In this document: one piece after another, positions 58,429 through 64,000 of the stretch
Position numbering within the stretch: position 1 is the first letter of the stretch
Layout of the letters: each line of letters opens with the position of its first letter
NCBI GenBank assembly: GCA_001661515.1
Contig: LUVW01000012.1
Coordinates: 218,523-282,522, forward strand
Length of the DNA: 64,000 bases
Reading direction: 5' to 3'
Origin: Capniomyces stellatus
Lineage: Eukaryota > Kickxellomycota > Harpellomycetes > Harpellales > Legeriomycetaceae
Notes under the pieces: generated by a model
The model's input: the letters and a program-made list of their open reading frames with translations, nothing else
What the model was told of the DNA's origin: nothing
Database searches by the model: none
Made by a program: the position numbers and the translations under genes

Positions 58429-61400
58429 TCAGCCAAAGTACCACGCAGATAAAAGAGCCAAAGCACCGCTGAAAATGGCCGCTTCGGCGGTATACAGCAT
58501 CAGTTCATTACGCGAATACTGTGGCTTTACTTGAGGAATAATATAGGATATACGTGGCTGCTGGAAGGTGGTGCTGAGCTGGTCAGATATGTCTGCATTT
58601 TTTCTGGACATGGAGTTAGAGCTGGTGTTGGAAGCCAAGCTCTGTGCAATGACAAGTTGGTTGATTTTGGCGGATAGATTATCGATACTTTTGTTGGTTG
58701 ACTCGACATCTCTTTGTATGCTTTCCAGGCTTTTGGGGATCTCAGTGGCCAGATGGTTGTCTGAGCCAATGTTTCCCGTGGTATCGGATACAAGTCCAAG
58801 GTTCCGCTCGCCCAATCCTGGACCTGTGCCGAGTTGTTTGTTGGAATCAGTGGTGTTAAACCCGACACCGCCTGCATAATAGGTTGACAACTTCTCGTCA
58901 ACACCATCAATAATCCTTTTTCGTCTTCTTGGCTCGAAAATAAGCTGAGCTAGTATCAAAAACACTATATTGAGTGTCAGAACAGCCCATGTGCTATAAC
59001 TGCTCAGCATTCTGATCTTATCGCTCCAAGTCTGCTCTTCGTGGTACCTCAGCCTAATGGTCTCAACCAGCTTATTGTAGCAATCATCGACGTGACCTTC
59101 CAAAGACCCAACCCTACTCTTCAAAACCTTCTCCTCCCTGTTCAGACTGTGTTCATCTCTGCACAAGGTTGTGAAGCTTAAAACGTCGTTGTCATTCCAC
59201 ATATGCTTTCTTTGAAGCAACAGGTTTAGCTCCTTTTGGCATTCGGATCTTTTGGTTGCTGCTATATCATAGTCCTTTTTAACTGTGACAAGCTCCGCTC
59301 TTGATAGTGTAAAATTTGTTTCCGACTTGAACACATCAGACTTCAGCTCAATTATTCTATTGTATCCTGTAATATAGTTTAAAACGGATGACACTTTAAC
59401 CATTAGATCCGCACCATTGGTTTCGTTTTTATACTGTTGGTACTTGCTGCTGACTTTTCCGGCTATGCTGTTATACGAGCTAAAAACGTTATCCTTCGAG
59501 CTGTTGGCCTTTTGAATAAACTGCAATGTTGCATCTGTAAAGTTGCTACCCACTCTTGGTTCTTCTTCAAGGCCGTCTGTTTGAGAGTTTTTGGCATTGA
59601 TCTTGTTTCTAAATCTATTTGACAGTGTCTTGAATCTATTGACTTTGTGTGGCACTTTGGCTCCGTCCATGTTATCATTTGTCGCATCACTATTTGGTTT
59701 GTTCAGCTTACTTTCTAGTATATTCATCTTCACTGAATTTTTCAAAGTGCCCAACTCTGCTTCGTCAATTCCGCTCGGTTTATAATCACCTACTAGATTA
59801 TCGTAGTAACCTTTACCCTGCACAGTTCCTTCCTGATGTAAATCCGTTTTATCATGCTTATCGCCAACTAGTATCGTTGAACTATTGCTACTGGTGCGAC
59901 CAGAGTACCCTTCGGTCTCAACATCCACATCAACAACGCCACTTGGTTTGGGACTGGAGTCTAAACCAGCCTCAGCACTTTTATCGTTACCGCCTCTTGG
60001 CAACTTACCATGCTCCAAGTCACTTCCAACCAAACCGTTACCAGTTGAACCTTTACTGCTCAACCTGGCACTCATGTTCACCTCTTGGTTATTCAGAACG
60101 TGTTTACTGCCACCTTCGGTATGAATATCCTCCTTTTCCAAGGCACCTTTACGCCTATTTTCGTCAAATAAGTCTTTGCTATTGAGGCTAAACTTGGTTT
60201 CTACGTCCCTGGTTACACCCGAAGAGTTATCGGTGGTCTCAGTTGGGGTGTTACCATAGACATTGGTTTCGTTGTCTAAACCGGCAGTGTCTCGAGCACC
60301 GCTGTTACCAGTAGCCTTCGATTTGCCAAGCTGTGAAGCTAATCCACTTGAGCCCACTGCGTGTATCAGGGTATGTTCGTTATTTTGTATACCGCCGGCA
60401 TATTTGCTTTTACTGTCGCCAAATGTGCCATTGCCACTGCTTTTATCAGTAGTCTCATTGCTCTTTCCAGTATCTTCGTGTGATCCATTTGTGTCTGCTT
60501 TACTCGAGTACTGAGGGTCTAATTTGGATTTTGAAAATTGCAAACCTGGCTGGCTTGCTCTTTTTTCTGAATTACTATGATTGGGTGTCGCCTCTCCGCC
60601 GTCTAAACCAGTGGTGTTGTCTTTTAAATCGATGACTTTATTTGGATCAGAATCAGAATTAGGATCGGAATTGGAATTGAAATTAGAATTAGCATTGAAA
60701 TTAGAGCCATAATTGGACCGAGAATCGACAAAAAAGTAGGGCGCCTGCTTTAAATTCTTATTGTTGATATTACCGAGATTGATTATTGCTGGAGTATCGG
60801 TCGGTGTTTGAGTTCCTCGAGCTTCTTGTGTTTCCGTATGCTTTTTTGTTTGAATAAACTCATCCTTAGAGTGTTTGTCGCTCCAATAGTTGTTGGATTC
60901 ATTCTCTTTGGATTGGTTATACCCCAAGCTGACATTGGGTTTCAAAGTCTCGCTATCACCACTGCTTCCAACAATTCCGATGTTTCTGCTATTTGGTGTT
61001 TTTGAGGTTTTTTCTGATACAGATTTATTGCTACTTAAATCCCCATGTGTACTCTCTTTTTCTTTTGAAACTGGTAAAGTTACATTCTTTCCTGTAAACA
61101 GAATCTTGGATATCCAATCAAATCTGCTTCGATTTGGTCGGCTTGCTGTCGCATATCCGTGGCGGCTTTGTATATTTGATGGTCCTTTTGTTTTTGGTAA
61201 AGCGACTTTGCAAAATAGTACGTGTGCGCTTGAGCTTGTAACTAGGTTTGTACATTGATTCGTGTGTGTCTTGCATCCGGTCCGTGATAGTACTTTTGAA
61301 TTTGAAATCAAAGTAAAGTAGTTATTTGTTTCGGCTTTCAGCAGTGTACCTGTGTTTGGCCTTGGATTGACTCTAACCCTACAATTCAACGTCCAGGTTT

Positions 61401-61467
61401 TATGTACTACCCTTTGTCTATTTGTTGCCAATAGCTCCTTGCAAGAAAGTACATAGGACCATTGCAT
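58429..61467 (-). CDS. SHE9: She9/Mdm33 mitochondrial inner-membrane protein, long disordered insert
   Basis: Mdm33/She9 sits in the mitochondrial inner membrane and shapes it, affecting fission and lipid balance. The intronless frame gives 1,012 residues from ATG (an in-frame TTG lies 15 bases upstream). The N-terminus is a basic, acid-free presequence (MQWSYVLSCKELLATNRQR). Residues about 150-640 are Ser/Asn/Gly-rich and presumably disordered. The conserved part follows: LNYITGYNRIIELKSDVF, a coiled coil with RSECQKELNLLLQRKHMW, then RYHEEQTWSDKIR before the first membrane span (about 820-840, AVLTLNIVFLILAQLIF) and EPRRRKR. A second hydrophobic helix ends the protein (ALALLSAWYFG). Yeast She9 is about half this length, so the insert is the odd part. 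Confidence 0.9.
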   Translation of the reverse strand: MQWSYVLSCKELLATNRQRVVHKTWTLNCRVRVNPRPNTGTLLKAETNNYFTLISNSKVLSRTGCKTHTNQCTNLVTSSSAHVLFCKVALPKTKGPSNIQSRHGYATASRPNRSRFDWISKILFTGKNVTLPVSKEKESTHGDLSSNKSVSEKTSKTPNSRNIGIVGSSGDSETLKPNVSLGYNQSKENESNNYWSDKHSKDEFIQTKKHTETQEARGTQTPTDTPAIINLGNINNKNLKQAPYFFVDSRSNYGSNFNANSNFNSNSDPNSDSDPNKVIDLKDNTTGLDGGEATPNHSNSEKRASQPGLQFSKSKLDPQYSSKADTNGSHEDTGKSNETTDKSSGNGTFGDSKSKYAGGIQNNEHTLIHAVGSSGLASQLGKSKATGNSGARDTAGLDNETNVYGNTPTETTDNSSGVTRDVETKFSLNSKDLFDENRRKGALEKEDIHTEGGSKHVLNNQEVNMSARLSSKGSTGNGLVGSDLEHGKLPRGGNDKSAEAGLDSSPKPSGVVDVDVETEGYSGRTSSNSSTILVGDKHDKTDLHQEGTVQGKGYYDNLVGDYKPSGIDEAELGTLKNSVKMNILESKLNKPNSDATNDNMDGAKVPHKVNRFKTLSNRFRNKINAKNSQTDGLEEEPRVGSNFTDATLQFIQKANSSKDNVFSSYNSIAGKVSSKYQQYKNETNGADLMVKVSSVLNYITGYNRIIELKSDVFKSETNFTLSRAELVTVKKDYDIAATKRSECQKELNLLLQRKHMWNDNDVLSFTTLCRDEHSLNREEKVLKSRVGSLEGHVDDCYNKLVETIRLRYHEEQTWSDKIRMLSSYSTWAVLTLNIVFLILAQLIFEPRRRKRIIDGVDEKLSTYYAGGVGFNTTDSNKQLGTGPGLGERNLGLVSDTTGNIGSDNHLATEIPKSLESIQRDVESTNKSIDNLSAKINQLVIAQSLASNTSSNSMSRKNADISDQLSTTFQQPRISYIIPQVKPQYSRNELMLYTAEAAIFSGALALLSAWYFG

Positions 61468-63512
61468 TTTTGAATATACCAATAAATGTAGTTTATAAAA
61501 GCTAATTCAGAGTAGTAATCAACTATTCAATCGCAGCTTTCATTACACTTTTTTTCACTTGGCTTTTTAGTAATTAAACTTTGTTTATTATATGAGTAAC
61601 ATTTTGTTTGTTTTTTTTTTTTGTTTTTTTTTGTACTATTAAGAACTCGAATTCTTTAGATTTTTTTTCTTTTGCTAGTTTTAATTTACAGTAACGCAAA
61701 GAATGAATGGCCAAAACAAAAAAACGTGATGACAAAACACAAAAAAAATTAGAGCATAATTCGCTACTGATAAACTCAAGCCTTTTGTTGTTGACTTTGG
61801 TTTGGGCCCGAAATTTCCTAATTCAACTCTTAATTTTTTACTCGAGTAACTCTGCCGGATGATTTTAGTTTCCATCAGCTTTTTTTTCCTTCTTTTTATT
61901 ACAACTAATTTGGATACAAGAAGAAAAGAAAGCAGATGACGGCCAAGGGTAGTTGTGATGTTGATTAGTTTGGAGTTTTTCTAAATCCTGGACTGTAAAA
62001 CTTTAATAATAAATTAACACTCGGTACAAAAGGTTATGTATAACCCTCCCACTATTGAATTTGTAAGCCAGTTTATAAATTCCAAACTTGCAAGACATTT
62101 TTCAAAGCAAACATGTTTTTTTTCTTTGTTTCTTGGATAAAATGGTCTTGTGTCGGAAAATTTGATAATTTGGAACTTCAGAACCAACTTAATATGGAAA
62201 CTGAACCTTATTGTTTATCATTGATAAAATTTGGAGCCAAGAAAACAGAGAAAAACGTCTTTTTGTTCATTTGGTTCACACACCATCTTGCTTTTTTTAT
62301 TATTACTCTAATTTAACTTTTTGAGTTTACTGCCAAGTTTGAGAAGTTTTAGTGGTTATAGGTCCATATTCGCAGTTAAAGTCTGATGTATAGATCACAT
62401 CTATTAACCGCACAAACCGCCGTTGCTTTCATGCCTGGATTGTATTTACTTTTTTTATAAGCAAGAAATATTCTTACAAGTGTATTTTTTTTACATTGAT
62501 CAAAGTCAAGCTAACAACAAGAATTGTATAGATTCTGTTTGCCAATAAACCAAATCAGTGAATAAAGCTACCAAAAAAAAATCGGCATAATTCCGCAATT
62601 AAACCCAGGGCTTTAAAGATTGGATTATCTTTCGAGTAAAAAAAAAAGCAGTTCAGTTATTTGGGATTACAAATCAACAGCAAATAAGTTTATTAACTGT
62701 GCTTTTCTATCAGTAATAGCTTAAAGCTTAAATCACTCGTTAATTACTGCAAGTTTTACAATCCAAGGAGAGTTAAAAAAAGAAAAAAAAACTGTTGCTA
62801 ATAAAGACTTGCTTTAATCAAATGGGAAAAAGGAACATTGATAAATTAGCTAATGTCGCTGGTGGCTATTCGTTTTGAACTTTGTATTATTATTACTATT
62901 TGGTAAAAGCAAAGTCTATTATGCTTGGAGATATTAGAATCAAGTAATTTCACTGCTTGGTTTTTTTTTTCTCTTGTTATATTTTGAATTTTTTTTTTTT
63001 TTTTTGTTTTCTTGTTCGATTAATTAGAAATCTTAAATCATTGAATTTATTGGGTTTAATGCCTTGAGATTACAATAGAGCCAATTATAAACACGTTCAA
63101 GTGATTCCCATTTATTCGCATCTCTATTGTCATGGCTTTTTTCATTAGAGCAATGGGCAAAAAAAAACAAAAACGAAGAAAAGCAAGGTAAAGATGGCGA
63201 TGAAAGCACCCAGTATTGGCATTCAAAAGTGAACTTTTTTTTCTTTTACTCTTTTAAAATTAATAATAATAATAATAATTAAAACCGACTTTTTTTGTTA
63301 TAAATAATTAGACTTTAATCACGCCGCTAGTAACTTTTCTGCCCTTTTCCTTTCATTCTGATAATTACTTTCAGATTTAAGCATTTTAGTTTAGTTTTTG
63401 ATTTTGATTTTTACAGTCCTTTTTCTTCTTCTAAATAAACCTTTTTATATATTAAATATAAATCGAAACTTCACAACTCACAAGCACAACAGCAACAGCA
63501 ACTATAGATAAA
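61468..63512. other. Intergenic, 2.0 kb, promoter region of CYSTM-like gene
   Basis: Strongly AT-rich with long T tracts (for example 61610-61631 and 62990-63005) and an AAT repeat near 63260-63280. Frames here are T/F-rich low complexity. A TATATATT element lies about 60 bases before the downstream ATG. Confidence 0.65.
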
Positions 63513-63827
63513 ATGGACAAAACAGCACCACCAAGCTATCCAAACTACCAAGACGAAACCAACAGAGGCTACCCTTCGCAGCCAGGATACCCACAGCAAA
63601 GCGCATACGGACAAGGTTATCCACCACAACAAGGATACCCACCACAGCAAGGTTACCCACCACAACAAGGTTACCCACCACAACAAGGATACCCACCACA
63701 ACAAGGCTATCCACCAAACGGACAAGTTGTATACGTCCAACAACCTAAAAAGGATAGCGGACCAGGAGTAGGAACAGGTCTTTGTGCCGGTTTGGCTTTG
63801 TGCTGCTGTCTAGACATGATGTGCTAA
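63513..63827 (+). CDS. CYSTM-type PYPPQQG-repeat protein
   Basis: A 104-residue intronless protein. It starts MDKTAPPSYPNYQDE, then carries about five perfect GYPPQQ units encoded by an 18-bp tandem repeat (63616-63714). It ends in a Cys-rich hydrophobic tail (GTGLCAGLALCCCLDMMC). This layout of Pro/Gln/Tyr repeats plus a C-terminal Cys-rich membrane module is that of the CYSTM (cysteine-rich transmembrane) proteins. These are tail-anchored at the plasma membrane and linked to stress tolerance in fungi and plants. The tail could also be palmitoylated. The family is assigned by layout. Confidence 0.78.
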   Translation: MDKTAPPSYPNYQDETNRGYPSQPGYPQQSAYGQGYPPQQGYPPQQGYPPQQGYPPQQGYPPQQGYPPNGQVVYVQQPKKDSGPGVGTGLCAGLALCCCLDMMC

Positions 63828-64000
63828 ATCAAATAACTTATCTTTTATTTTTTGGTTTGACTTGCAACATTCTTCTTTCCTAGTCACAAACGTGAACTTT
63901 TCTTTTTTTTTTTTTTCTTTGACTACCAAGTATCTTTTATTGCTTGTAAACATTTTGTTATTTAATCAGATTTCACTTTCACTTTTTTTTTTTTTTTTTT

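Noticed and set aside
1..64000. tRNA, rRNA, snRNA, CRISPR or transposon sequences
   Set aside because: I looked for TTCGANNCC-type B boxes, spliceosomal RNA motifs, spaced direct repeats and transposase/reverse-transcriptase motifs by eye and saw none; a covariance-model scan would be more sensitive.

Overview
This is a nuclear window from an AT-rich fungal genome. Nearly every conserved gene is eukaryotic and most are interrupted by GT-AG introns of about 65-260 nt, many with TACTAAC-like branch sites. The gene set (Atg27, a Ran1/Pat1-type kinase, Mdm33/She9, the fungal 9.5 kDa complex I subunit) points to a fungus. Several features lost or reduced in budding yeast are kept here: NUP43, NRDE2, and a BRPF-type protein with PHD fingers, bromodomain and PWWP. 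Together with the intron density and AT content this suggests an early-diverging lineage, for example Zoopagomycota/Kickxellomycotina. That placement is inference. No tRNA, rRNA, CRISPR array or recognisable transposon was seen.

Layout. 0-1.2 kb: 3' part of ATG27 (+). 3.0-9.7 kb: a 2,168-residue NTO1/BRPF-like chromatin reader (+) containing 153 consecutive glutamates. 10.0-10.6 kb: a small basic-tailed protein (-), possibly Pol I subunit RPA34. 12.6-14.3 kb: a secreted protein of eleven six-cysteine modules (+), with no family I recognise. 14.7-19.7 kb: CEX1/SCYL1 (-, 17 exons). 20.5-22.9 kb: an unidentified propeller-like protein (-). 23.7-25.6 kb: NUP43 (+). 25.9-35.9 kb: a translation-rich block with mitochondrial-type alanyl-tRNA synthetase (-), bL32m (+), mL45 (-) and cytosolic isoleucyl-tRNA synthetase (-). 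36.0-44.7 kb: a gene-poor stretch with small tandem repeats and one candidate spliced micro-gene. 44.7-46.0 kb: Ran1-like kinase (+). 48.1-48.7 kb: complex I 9.5 kDa subunit (+). 48.9-54.4 kb: NRDE2 (-, 12 exons). 55.3-57.8 kb: the divergent pair RPL39 (-) and RPL36 (+). 58.4-61.5 kb: SHE9/MDM33 (-). 63.5-63.8 kb: a CYSTM-type PYPPQQG-repeat protein (+).

The exon models were built by hand. For each complete spliced gene the exon lengths sum to a multiple of three and the joined reading frame matches the family. Six of about 58 modelled introns use a GC donor, always GCAAGT, and frame continuity requires this choice in at least three of them.

The most interesting candidates for something undescribed are the secreted six-cysteine tandem-module protein, the GC-AG intron enrichment, the giant poly-Glu/Arg-Gly BRPF protein, and the 8.7-kb gene-poor region upstream of the Ran1-like kinase.
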